Below the pieces are notes generated by a model. The model made no database searches, was not told the origin of the DNA, and saw only the letters and a program-made list of their open reading frames with translations. A DNA stretch of 64,000 nt from NCBI GenBank assembly GCA_019843655.1, contig JACDQD010000001.1, forward strand, positions 39,769,392 through 39,833,391. Reading direction: 5' to 3'. This document shows positions 14,855 to 27,108 of the stretch, in pieces. Made by a program: the position numbers and the translations under genes. Each line of letters begins with the position of its first letter. The stretch's first letter is position 1. This DNA comes from Lethocerus indicus. Taxonomy: Eukaryota > Arthropoda > Insecta > Hemiptera > Belostomatidae.

Positions 14855-16990
14855 AATTAGGTTGATATTCTGACCTTCAACCTTCTGGAAAACAAAATCA
14901 AAGTATTCAATATTATTAACGATTAAGAGAATTGTAGTCTCACTATATAATTTGTATTTTGATATCAGATAATAGTTAATGCGATATAAAAATTGATAAG
15001 GTGTTATTGGTATGAAGTTAAAACATTAATTTTTAATTGAGAATTAAGTGATATTTATCCTGCTTGGTAGTAGTTTGAGAAGTATGGGCTTATTATGGAA
15101 ATAATTACTGACAAAAATACTTTAATTTATTGCAAACAATGCATTTATTTATGTTTTTGAAATTGGTACATGTTTTAATGCACAAACTAAAAAAATATTG
15201 GTACATAAACTAACCGGTTTTATTTATAAAAGATAATGTATCTTCTAGTCCAATCCTTTGATTGGAACATCTTGGAACCCCTTTGATGGAACATCTTTGG
15301 ACTAGATGAAAACCAACAAAAATGCTCATTGTAACTAGATTACCAATGAAAAGGAACTTGTTATAGATATATAACAGCAAAAACGATATTCACGTAGTGG
15401 AAGTATAAAAAAACAATGCTATCAATTAACAGCCAGAGTAAATTAGGGGCATTTAAGTATGTATACTCGAAAAGTAATTTTTTATTACTCCTGTCACTTT
15501 TCTGGATTGAAGCATTTATTTAATTTTTGTATTATGTATAACATAAATGAAATAAAACTTACCCAATAACAGTTGGTTGCTGGTGATTGGATGATTGTCA
15601 GCCAATGAATAGGTCAGGAGGTAACCTGGCCTCTTCATTGGCCAACAGGGGATACCTTTTTTGATCCACCTGACAGCTAAACTGAGGAAGGGGGAGAAAT
15701 TATAAAAAAAGGGGGCCCTCAGTTGATCGAACTTCAGACTAACCCTTGAAGATGGAATGAGCACAAATGAGGGAGCAGGGAATACAGGACTTAACTGGAA
15801 GTGGGATTATTACCAATAACATATTTTGTAATTTTTATCCTTGCTTAGCACTTCCATGCTCAAGCTTAATCTATACAGCTATTAACTCTTTTTGCAGCAG
15901 CCTCTATTACTATGGCTTTTACTTGGCGATTATACTACTCTTTTGAAACTAACAACATTACTGCTTTACCTTATTGGGTCCTGAAGAAAGTAGAAGATTT
16001 AAGCCCCACCTGTTATTTTTTTATTTCCAGTTATTAATTTGAATTAAATCTAATGTGCAATATTGGTTTTAACTGTGCATGGGAAACAGGATTCTTACAT
16101 CTAATATAGTTTAATTTGATACTGACTAAGGATATGTCAATCTTATGCTTTGATGTTGTTTTCCTTTTATCAGCCATCAAGTTTTTTCTTTATTGGAAAA
16201 CTTGTTCCTTTTAAGTGATTCCAACTGTTATGTTGGGGAATATTAGGAGAGTTTATTGCTAAAGCCAGAAAATTTGGAAAACAATCAAATCATTTGGCAT
16301 GTGCACTTCCAGAAGCTATTAACCCCTGATACAATTTTTTATATAAGTTTTTCATTACAGGTTGTTTGAAGGTGCGTATACTATGTAGTTCAGAAAAAAT
16401 GAGGTGGTCATTAGCTGCTCATGATATTTGTTTCACGAACAAATTACATTCGTACTTCTTCATGCTTGGGAAGTGTCTACCTATTATTAGAGGAAAAGGA
16501 GTTACACAAGTAAAAATTCTAATAATGTTCATTCAGTATTAATTTTAGAGTTGTCATGATTGTACATGGTGATGACATCTTAACCTTGTTTTAGGAAGCA
16601 ATGAACTTCTGTGTAGAACAACTTGAAAAAGGTCAGTGGGTTCATATATTTCCGGAAGGTCAAGTAAATATGACCAAAGAATTTATAAGGTTCAAATGGG
16701 GTATAGGTAGGCTCATTTATGACTGTTCGATCACACCTTTGGTTGTACCAATATGGCATATTGGTCTTGATGATATATGGCCAAATGAACCTCCTTACAT
16801 GTTTAAAATTGGTAAAAGGCTAACAGTTAATTATGGAATGCCAATTGATTTAAGTGATTTTGTAAATGATTTAAAAATGGCAAAGATTCCATCTAAACAA
16901 GCTCAAAAAATTATTACGGATTTGGTTCAGTGTGAACTGCTCAAGTTACAGGATGACACTACTGTCCTTCATAACAAAATAAATGATTAA
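11768..16990 (+). CDS. TAZ: Tafazzin, monolysocardiolipin transacylase
   Basis: Phospholipid-lysophospholipid transacylase that remodels cardiolipin in mitochondrial membranes. Coding exons are 11768-11894, 13033-13161, 16361-16509 and 16595-16990; phases agree and give 266 aa. The N-terminus carries a hydrophobic membrane-association segment (WWTLASTITVSTVGLFS, residues about 20-36). The acyltransferase HX4D motif is seen as NHFSCYDD (about residue 76). The glycerolipid-binding block is WVHIFPEGQVNM, followed by FKWGIGRLI. The protein has no counterpart of the extra human exon 5, so its layout equals the active short human form (262 aa). The ATG at 11768 was chosen because it is the only in-frame ATG before the conserved WTLAS segment. 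The second intron is about 3.2 kb and carries repeats. It is divergent from AIFM1. Confidence 0.93.
14809..14849. repeat. (TA)n microsatellite in tafazzin intron 2
   Basis: An uninterrupted run of about 20 TA/AT units inside the intron 13162-16360. Confidence 0.95.
15244..15307. repeat. Short inverted-repeat element in tafazzin intron 2
   Basis: The ends TCTAGTCCAA and TTGGACTAGA are perfect reverse complements. The interior holds two diverged copies of a TTGATGGAACATCTT-like unit. It could be a minute foldback element or the remnant of a larger transposon. Confidence 0.4.
15540..15790 (+). mobile_element. Possible LTR or promoter-bearing repeat remnant
   Basis: This block inside tafazzin intron 2 has much higher G+C than its flanks. 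It has two CCAAT-like boxes, then a TATA-like TTATAAAAAA at about 15696, then a GC-rich start-like region. That arrangement is typical of a retrotransposon LTR promoter. I could not find TG/CA ends or a target duplication, so this stays tentative. Confidence 0.3.
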
Positions 16991-17137
16991 AAAAGTTCCT
17001 GATTATTGCATCAAATAATATTGTAGTCTGTGTATTTACTGTAGATTGTATTTGCAAAAAATGAATATTTATGTATAAAAAAATGAACATAAAATATCTT
17101 ATTTTTTTTAAATTACATAAGTATATAAAAAAAAGCT

Positions 17138-17143
17138 AATAAA
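17138..17143 (+). terminator. Poly(A) signal of tafazzin
   Basis: An AATAAA hexamer lies 148 bases after the tafazzin stop codon. A second one is at 17257-17262. Either could direct 3'-end formation. Confidence 0.5.
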
Positions 17144-17515
17144 ATTGTTCGCAAATATTGAAATGTTATTTTTATAGTTTTAATTAATGTATTATATGGA
17201 TGTTATATTTCATTCATATTTCAAATTCTATATATGAAATGTATGAAATACATGCAAATAAAATGGAATATCTTAATTTCACTTTTAACTTCTTTCAGCT
17301 ATGCAAGTATGTCAAATAATGCCATTAAAAGTTTTCTTAGTTATTGAATTGTTATATTTATATTTTTAATTAATGTTTTATGTGGATGTTATGTTTATAA
17401 GAACAGAACAACTAAAGATTATAATGAAATGCCAAACTTACATTGAGGGATTAGAAATAAAAGAACAAATAATTAGATAACAATAAATTTAACTCATTTT
17501 ATTTCTTAAAATAAT

Positions 17516-17629
17516 CTATATATCTTCAATTACAAAACCTGTATTTCCATCAAAGTAACTGGTTATGTAATTAAAATGTATATACATGGCTCTTCCACTC
17601 CCTGATGAAGGAGTATATGCTGCCACTTT
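17516..17629 (-). CDS. Orphan coding-like exon between tafazzin and POMGNT1
   Basis: On the minus strand, after a good acceptor (CATTTTACAG), 37 open codons run to a TAG. The text (KVAAYTPSSGSGRAMYIHF..., ending GNTGFVIEDI) has less biased composition than random AT-rich frames nearby. POMGNT1 already ends with its expected tail and stop at 18940, so this would have to be an alternative last exon, part of an unseen nested gene, or chance. I do not recognise it. Confidence 0.25.
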   Translation of the reverse strand, partial: KVAAYTPSSGSGRAMYIHFNYITSYFDGNTGFVIEDI

Positions 17630-18939
17630 CTGTAAAATGCATACAAAGTACAAATTTATAATTCAGATTTAGATAAATTCAAGGTGACTGTAGGGGAGGA
17701 AGGAGGTGAGGGATAAGTGGCAGTTGACAAATTGTACAACTATCACTATTCAAGACAAAATAGAATTCGATGAAATGAAAGCAAAAGAAATGTACCATTA
17801 CCATTATATATTTTACCACAATCTAAATGAGGAAGAAATAACTACCGGAGGTGAAATATTTTGTTGCTGATATTTAGATGAACTTCGCTTAACTTTTTAG
17901 ACTCTGCACAAATCAGAAACAGGTGATTCATTGCTACTTTATCTTAATTATTTTATCTTGTGTTTACTTGTTCCTTACACCAGAATATCTCAGAAAATAG
18001 AAAGCATTACTCTCTAAAATTTGCACTATTCTTTTTATTAAAGTTAAATCTCTAGGCAAAATATTATTATATCATAATTGCCGATTCTTTTTAATAAAAT
18101 GAATAATGTGCTGATAAACCTTTTTTTATTAACCTACGCAAAACATGAATTTTAATTTCACAAAAAGTTAACAATGACAACCTATATATTTTCTAATTTT
18201 CTATACTAGTATTGAATTCCTTGAATATTGGGTTTTGACAAAGGTTTAATCATACTAATATAAATATGTATCCTAAAAACTTTAACTGGAGATTAATTTT
18301 AATTGTTTCTGTTTTCATAAATAAACCAATAATACCTTCTTACCTTTTTTCAGTTTTATTAGGAAATACTACTATTTTAATAATAGTTTTTAAAACAGAA
18401 AATAAAATATATAACTACAAAAATTTTGTCAATTTTGGTTAGAGAATTTGAATTAAGAAAACTTTGTTTTAGACTAATAAAATTTTCAACTATATTCCTT
18501 TTAGTAACTGCTAACATGAAAAAAGCAAATGACTATAAGCTTGGTGTTCTCAGTACAAAAAGATGTGTACAGTAACATACTTGTAAATATAAGTATGATG
18601 TCTCATCAAAACTATCCTTTATGATTAAAACTTCCAAGAATTTTCTCAATTACTCCTCTGCAGTAATTTCATATTTCTTGATAAATTATGTATTTTATGA
18701 CTGAAATTGAATTAATTTTACAATAAAATAAAAAAGATACATTTTATTAAAATTGCTCATTTTGATCATAATTTATAAAAATATCGGAACCAAGATGAAG
18801 AATTAATGTAGCACTATTTACCTTAATTCAATTGAAAAAAATTTTTGTTAGTACATACCTGATTTAATACATTTTCTATGAAACTGAAAATTCGAATACT
18901 GTATGGTTTATTTGGTTCTTTAATTTAATGTCCCAAATA
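17630..18939. other. POMGNT1 downstream region without recognised genes
   Basis: AT-rich sequence between the orphan exon and the POMGNT1 stop codon. It presumably contains the POMGNT1 3' untranslated region. I see nothing else in it. Confidence 0.5.
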
Positions 18940-20511
18940 TCAAGACTTTGTCTGTAAGGTTCCACCTTTATTGTGAGGTTTCAGGTCCAATGGTATAACA
19001 CTACCAGGCTTAAAATTCCTATAGAGAAAACACTAACATTTTAAAATTGACAAATAAGTAAATGATTGAAGTCATTAACAAATTAAAGACTCACGAATAT
19101 TTGGATTCTGGGTAGCCAATAACAAGCAAGTGGTTTTGTTTAATGTGTAACCTCCATAATCCCTTGTGGTAGCCTCTGGCATCCAGATCCCATATCTTAA
19201 AACACTGGAAAAAGGTGTTACAATTTTTATGAAAATGAAGTTTAAAATGTATTATAATTTCTAGAACAGTCATCAGTAGCAACAGATGTTCAACTGAAAT
19301 CTCGCTCAACATCTTTCAATAATAACAAGACAAAACGTGATAAAAAATATTAAAATGAGTAACTAAAGGAACAATGAAGAAAGGAAAAAGAGAGTTTATA
19401 TTTACCTTAGCAACTTGCAACCATGTATAAAAATCTTTACTATCAGACATTTTAATAAACAGCAGGTACACTTCTTCCTGAAGAATCCAAAACAATACAT
19501 GAATACTTTCCTTAATAAACCACTCTAATAAATCATTGTAAATATACAAATATGTTTATAAATAACAATTACTTTTGTGTGACTGGGAATAAAATTTTCA
19601 TCACAAGGCGATTTTGAATGATCCAAACATTTTCCATCTTTCAGCAAGTTGAAAATCAGCTGCTCATAATTATTTTTCATCACACTGCAATAATACAGTA
19701 AATATTTAGTAAAATTATATCAGTAATAAAATAACCAGCCATTTTTCAATGTTATTTTTTATAAATCTTTGTAAACAAATATTATTCTTGATATAGATAT
19801 ACTCAAACTATTTAGTATGCAATAGCTTATTTATAATCACACATTATTATTTTTTCATGTTATCCAATGTTGTACAAACTAAATAATATTGGAAATGTGA
19901 AGTGTTTGCTGATAAATTGTGCATTGAATAAATAAATTAAATTACATTTAGGATGTACCTTTCAACATTCTGCAATTTCACATTGGGCAAAGTATTAAAT
20001 GAGTGTGTTTTGAAGTAAGTTTCTTGAAAATATGAATTCATGTTGATGCCTGAAGAGCCAAAATGATAAGTTCTAGAAACTTCAGGAATTATACACTCAC
20101 GACCTTTACGTACTTCAGGCATTCGCATCCACATATCCCAATCCCACATCTAGAAATGCAGTCAGTATACATTAGTGAACTCTAAAAAAACACTACAGTT
20201 TATGCTAATAACACAGGCATAATATAATAAAATTGGAAACAAGCAAGAAAGTAGAAGTCAAAAATTTATTTATTTCATATTTTTTTAGCATTTTTTATTG
20301 CACAATCAACATCGTTTACATGTTATGGGTACAAATGATTTTGTATTGTTCTGATATGGTTCTCATGTCGAAGGAATCACCCACTGGTGACACTTCCTTC
20401 TTTCAAAGATTTAGCACCAATTTTGTAATCTCTGAATTTTTTTCACTTTCTTTAGTATTCATTTAAATTTTTTACTATTGAAAATATTGCAATATATATA
20501 ATAATTATTAT

Positions 20512-20565
<54 letters not shown>

Positions 20566-23500
20566 AGAAATAAATAATCTGATCAATTATTTTAAGTGGC
20601 CATTGGGAGTTGTTTTTTGTTTCCATTAATCTTAAAGCCATACTAATATATTTAAGTTTAGATTCCTCCTTGTACTGTCAAAATTTTTATTCTGAATTAT
20701 TGCAATGCAAGTTGAGGTTTATCTCAACTTACTAACAATGACATAAATAATGTAATAAAAACAACTATTGAATTAATAACTGTCTTAAGTTAGGAAAGAA
20801 AATTACTTACTTTTTCTGGTGATGGCCACTTTGCCTCTAATTCTTTTTTATATAGTGAACGCTTTAAAACCCACCCTAATCCTGGCATTGTTTCAACCCT
20901 AAGAAGAACTGAAGCATTACTACTAGTTTCTTCATACCCAAGATCATTCCAGGCCGATATGCAATAAATAGTAGGATCTTTGTCCAAGAGACTAATAGTT
21001 TGACTGAAATAGCTTTAATGTTAAAGATAAAAATTAATCTTATAATAAAATTTTATTAATGAAATAATTAAATCCATGTAATTAATAATATATAACAACT
21101 TTTCTTAAACTTAAAACAAATGTTTGTTTACCTAAAAAAATCTTCAGATACATCCAAATCTTCTTCTAAAACAATTGTATATTTGGCATTTGGGTACATA
21201 TTAAAAATAGCTGAGAATGAAGCTTTGTAGTGCTGAGATATCCTTGAATTTCGGTATCCTATAGGAGTGTGCTGTATCCCTCTTAAGCCAAGAAGTTTTG
21301 TTACTTCTAATGGCTCTTCAAAATATCCATCTATAAAAACAGTTACTATATCTCTCTGAGCACCTCTGGCAGAAAGCAAAGACCTAAGAGTCCTGTAAGA
21401 AATATAATCGCAATATTAATTTTGATTTGTCAATTATTTATTTTGTTTATTTCTTTAATAAATAAATATTGTATGAAAACTATAAGAGATGCCAAAATAA
21501 CAAATTGTATTTTCTTAAAAATTGATGCACTCTACTGTTTATATCTTCAACAACCATGTTAAAGATAAACGTGTATATCTCAAATTATAATATAAAGCGG
21601 ATTAATAATGTTGCCCAATATTTGAGCATACCTATACAAATAATGTGGTCTGTTACTGGCAATTACAACGACTGGAACATCAGCAATATTGTTATTTTCA
21701 ACCTAAAAAATTATTAAAAGTGGCTGAATGCATTTACATTGAAAAATAAACTATAACAATACAAACATATTTTCCAATAATTAATCATTACTTAATATTA
21801 ATTTTAGGTAACAGATAATGGATTAAGTAGTTGAATCTAAATTAATAGTTACATATAATCATTTTAAAAACCTAAACTTACCGGTTCAGGTGTAAAAGTT
21901 AGTGGAGCAGGATCATCACAGCTGCAAACACTCCCGTATCCTTCTATACGATCACAAAATTGTTTCCGTCTCCAATTTTCCTCTGATTCAGGCCAAGCAC
22001 AGATACTTTCTGTGTATCAGTAGGTTGGTAAAGAATAAGAAATGTATGAATGAAATAGGCATGGTACATTAAAAATTATACAGTAATGACTGCAACTAGT
22101 AACATGAAGGTATAATATTGTTAACTGGCTTTTCATAATATCCTCTTGTTCTAACAGTTATAATAACATATTTCCTGTTTAAAATAATAAAACAATAAAA
22201 AATCATCTTATTTATCTATTTAAAGAGTATTATGTTAATAACAATAATTACTCACTCCAATAAATAATCACTCCGATCCCATCATAGGCACAGTTAATAG
22301 ACAAATTAATGTTAATGTTTTCAGGATATATATTTCCCATAAGGGAGTTGGTAAAGATCTAACTTAACACATTACAATGATATCTGTCTAAGTTAGGTTT
22401 ACAGTAGTAAAAGCCTTTAATATAGAACAATCTATGAATGCTTTTAGTGAGTTTGTCAGTGAAAACCAAGCAAGCAAAGGTTTAACATAAAGGTGAGGGC
22501 ACAGTAAAGATTATTATTAAACGCATAAAATATTATCTAATTTTGCCACACCAATTACAATTCATTAAATATTTTCTCACCCAAATATAAGTTCCGGAAA
22601 CCAGGAAATGCATTATTGTGCAGGTTAAAATTCAAAACTAACAATACATAATCGTGCAACTACAATTCCAACACTCACAAAATAATAACATACTTTCTGT
22701 TGGATTAAGAGGGACCTGTACCCTAAGGATGACCGATGTACCCCAAGAACTGAAGGCAGTACTTTTACTGTATGATTCGCCATAAACTTTAGCCCCTTTC
22801 TGAATAACCATAGCCCACATATCTCGCCAACTCAAACCTTGTGCATGCCTGGATCCCAATCTTTCCAATAAGCTTCGGGCAGCTCCTTTCAATTGAAAGG
22901 TTCCTTCGTCCTATCAAGCAGACAAACACTAATGCCTTGACTAAAAAACGTATACGTTCTTTTCAACAGAGTGAAAGAGAAGAAATAGATTAGATAAAGT
23001 AACAGCGATAATAGTGATGGGATACATGTGTTAAAAGGATGTTACAAAATTAAACTAAGTAGTTTCATACATGTCCTACCATCTTCATTAGCAATCAAAA
23101 TGTAAGGCAGAATGTGTCATATCATGTAAATAATTTATCTCTAAAGCTGTTATTTAAATAAATTATGTCTATTTCTAGGTAAACCTTTAAACTCAGATAT
23201 AAATTTTCTTTTTTAATGGTGGTTATAATATTTAAATGTTCACTCTCAAAAATTACTCATGTGAAAAAATAGCTGAGTGACATTATAACTTTATTTATGT
23301 CCTAATTTAAATAGTAGCTCTCAGGCATGAAAAACACTCCTAGGCAGGTTATGTTAGTGCTAAGAAATACACTTTTGCAGCTTTGTAATCTCTCAGCAAT
23401 ATAAACCTTATAATCCAATTAGTATAAATCAGTATAATACCTTTGTTTTCAACATAATTAATAACCAAATAAATTTTGTGGGTGGTAAACCCATTCACAT

Positions 23501-26500
23501 TGGCCTCTATATCTGAAGCAGCATCCAATCTAACCTTTTTAATGAAATTTGATCTATATTTTTTTATATATTATCTATTAGTCCTGTATGCCAGAAAATA
23601 TAAAATGTAGAATTATTTTGGACACCATGTTACAAAACTGACACAATATTCACAATTATTTCATATAATTTTACTGTATTTAAAGTATGATAGAAATCAA
23701 CATATTTTATGTTTTTTATTACTACACCAGGTCTTAAGGATCCATGGTAGATTAGTGGTTAGCACTGCTGTTTCAGGTATTGTAGGTTGTCAGTTCAATT
23801 CCAGCTTTCACCATAATATTGCATCCCAGTTAGGTTAGATCTCTTTATTACAGCTTTACTGTATATCAGTTGTATAATTTGTTAAATAGTGATACCAGTA
23901 AATGTAGTTTCATCACACTTCAACATACACGATTTATTGTGTTCAATTTATGTCAAATTCAACAGAAATGCTAAATTTTGTTATTCACAGGGATGTTGAT
24001 AGGGTTATCAGAGTTATTTCCACATTTGAATCCAACCCGCTATTCCTGAATTGTATTATATTTGTAATGAATGCAGGTAAAAACAGAATATTAAAACACA
24101 TATTAACATAATAATCACATATAAAACAAAATTAATAATCAATTATCTTTTTCTCAGTACTTTTGCTTCCAAATGTCAGGGAAAATAAAATAAATGATCT
24201 GTGGACTTCCAGTCCATAATGCAGTGATAAAATTATGTACAGTACTCCACAACTCAAATGAAGAAAACTGTCAGAAATGAGAGAAATGGAGTCCAATCAT
24301 AATCATCAGATTCTAATGTTCAACTTAAGGACTTCAAGAATATGAAATCTGCAAAATGTTATGAAAAATACATAACACCAGCGTTGTCTCCACAAAAGCC
24401 ACATTAATTTCTGCTTACCAAATAAAGCACAGGTAAGTTGATACTTAATACATACTCTAGGAATTACTCAACCAGTTGGCTTGATTGTGAACATTGGAAA
24501 AAGAAAATATAAGGAGACATTGTAGTGACCTATAGACTCTGGACATTACTGGTAATTAAATTACAAGGAAAAAGTAAAAAAAAACCTGATAAACATAGTC
24601 AAAATGATGATTAGATTCTGTGAGCCAATCATAGAAAGTGGGGGGTCCCAATTAATTAAAACATTCTCCAGAAGTAGCTATACACCTAGCAGGTTCAATG
24701 AATCCAAGAACTGAAGAAAAGATTATATCCTTCAAATTTTTTTAAGATCACAATACTAAACAGCTCCAAGAGGGGGATAAAATTAGCTACCAGAGCCAGT
24801 TTTCTTCCCTTCAAGTCTCCCACTGAAAAAGTTGCTTATAAGATTAGTGAAAGCAAAGCGTATGATGAATCATAAACATTATAAAATTATGATGAATGTG
24901 AAAACCGCCAATGTAGTATTGAAGGATTATTATGGTGATGAATTACCTTTAAATGTGTTTGTCCAATATTGATCTCTTTTTGAGTAAGAAAATCATACAA
25001 TAAAACATACTAATTTCTTTCTCCTTTTTTGAAAATCTCCTTTTAAAATATGCAATAAAATATGATTTAAAAAAAGTTGTAAAACTAAAATGTTACAATT
25101 TTAATTTCAGGAACTCTACTAAGTGAATTGCTGGAATCAATTCAGATAAAAGTTTCCTATTATATATATTAGGATATTTTCATTAAACATGCAATGAAAA
25201 TTAGATAAATTATGAAAAAGTAACCTTCGTCCCTGAATCCTTTGGTTAAACCTTGAAGCAAATTTTTTAAGTACCTATGATATTAATGGTTTACTAACAA
25301 GAAAACTCTAACTAATAAACTACATGGAAAAGAGTAAATTCAATGAAAAAGATTACCTTTATGGCAAATATAACTATTCGGCCATCAGAGATCATATTTA
25401 GAAACAAAGACATAGCTTCATCTTCATGCAAAGAATAAGTATCAAATATTCTTTGTGCCATTACACTCCCACTGGCCTGACTTAAAACCAAGACATGGAT
25501 ACCTCTTCCTTCACCCTTTTCACCATCTTCAAGAATCTACCAAAGAACATAATGATTCTTAATTGTTAGTCTATGAAAAATAGAATTAAACCTCACATTT
25601 ATTCACAGCATATACGCTATAATTATAATTGCAGCTTTATATTTGGTACATAATAAATAATAAGATAAAAAGAAGTCTTACAGTAGCTCCATCAACTGTG
25701 ACAGTAACGCGAGACTGGCTGGAAAGGACCTCAATTGTTAGGGATGTTGGAATGTCGTGGACTATGATTTCATCACTCTGACCTTGCTCTTTCAGTAACA
25801 TCAGGTTGGAATCTGAAAGAAGTTATTGAAATTAATTTAAGTCTTTATAACTGTTTATTTAGAGTCAAATGATATTGATATATCCGTAGAAAAAAATGAC
25901 AAGACTACAATATTCTATTAGATCAATTAATAAATCAGGAAAGGAGATTACTTTTTAAAATAACACACATAAATGCTATTATGAATTACTAATCAAAAAA
26001 TTACAATGCATAATTATTTATAAAACTTTACCAGATTGGTGAAGCTCTCCTCTTTGGAGTCGTTGACTAGTGTCTACGATGAATAAAATGTTGATAAATA
26101 TTGTAGCTAGAAGAATAAGAACCAAGAGAACCTAGAAATTATTTTCATCATAATTATTATCTCATCACTGTTTTGTTTTTCAATCTCAAAAACTTACAAA
26201 TAAATCAGAGATATTTAATATTCCATAATGAATTATATATTCATAGATAGCATCCAAAGGATTTGGTAAATTTACCAAATAAACAAAACATGTATGAATG
26301 TTTTATTCAAATGTGATTATGAATGTAGTTCCTAATTTATTTTTATGACAACACTACTCTTGTATATGGCTGCCAATATCAGTAGCATTCTGTTTGTAAA
26401 TCAGTGAGGTAGTTTCACAGGTCATTTGTTGATGAAACATCAACACAACTATTGCACTTTTACTGTGCCAGTACAATTCAAAGAATTTTTTGGGAGTTAG

Positions 26501-27108
26501 TGAAGATTTGGAATAATACAACTCTAACGATTTTCTATCCACCATCGCCTATTTTTGTGATAAAATAATAACTTTCAAAGCAAAACAGATGCTTGCTTTT
26601 ACACATCTCTTAGTGTTTGCTACAGTTCAAAGAGTAGACAGAGCTATTTTAAACAATTCATAAGTAGTTTTTAATGTTATTTGTAGTGACTTTTTCAATA
26701 TTTCACCTATACATCAGTGGGCATAGCACATACAAGATGCTTCAATCACTAGTTAGTATTACTAATGGTGCAACTGATAACAGCATGAAGCTGAAACAAA
26801 TCTAGCATATGACTAAACAATTGGGAGGAGAACATTCCACAAGTAATGATATATTCCATAGCATACCTTGGCATATAACGACAATATAACTACATTCATG
26901 TTGTTCTAGTCTTAAATAGTATGACAATATTGTTGTTATATATGTATAGAATCATCATCATTTGTATAGGAATTACCTGGAAGATTCTGCTTAGAGCTCT
27001 CTTTTTGAAGACAAGATTAGAGGCCAACTTAATGTTAATTCTATCCAACGAAAAACCTCCTTTTGGCACGAAGGGATCCGCTTTAGGGTTGGGCCTCCAG
27101 AATTCCAT
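18940..27108 (-). CDS. POMGNT1: Protein O-linked-mannose beta-1,2-N-acetylglucosaminyltransferase 1 (POMGNT1)
   Basis: Golgi type II enzyme that adds GlcNAc in beta-1,2 linkage to O-mannose, the M1-core step of alpha-dystroglycan-type glycosylation. Exons in gene order: 26977-27108, 26032-26131, 25682-25812, 25357-25536, 22694-22910, 21882-22009, 21632-21702, 21132-21392, 20811-21003, 19959-20149, 19573-19684, 19406-19477, 19095-19204, 18940-19018. Phases agree: 658 aa (human 660). Order of parts: short cytosolic tail; membrane anchor [19 protein letters not shown] (residues 45-63); the stem domain with [17 protein letters not shown]; a linker with [14 protein letters not shown]; and the GT13 catalytic domain with the DXD-type metal motif [25 protein letters not shown] [13 protein letters not shown], and [11 protein letters not shown]. 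Drosophila lacks this enzyme, so its presence argues against a fly. The gene is divergent from POGLUT1. Confidence 0.94.
20519..20562. repeat. (TA)n microsatellite in a POMGNT1 intron
   Basis: About 21 TA units in the intron between the exons at 19959-20149 and 20811-21003. Confidence 0.95.
23738..23816 (+). repeat. tRNA-derived SINE head in a POMGNT1 intron
   Basis: The A-box-like TGGTAGATTAGTGGTTAGCA (23745-23764) and the B-box GTTCAATTC (23793-23801) are spaced as in a tRNA gene and are followed by CC. The match to the usual insect SINE head (GTGGTTAGCACT) is close. No complete cloverleaf acceptor stem is seen, so this is a SINE and not a tRNA gene. It probably belongs to the same family as the copy at 3851-3918. 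Confidence 0.6.

Noticed and set aside
23738..23816. tRNA gene
   Set aside because: The A and B boxes are present, but the acceptor and anticodon stems do not pair well, so it is a SINE head.
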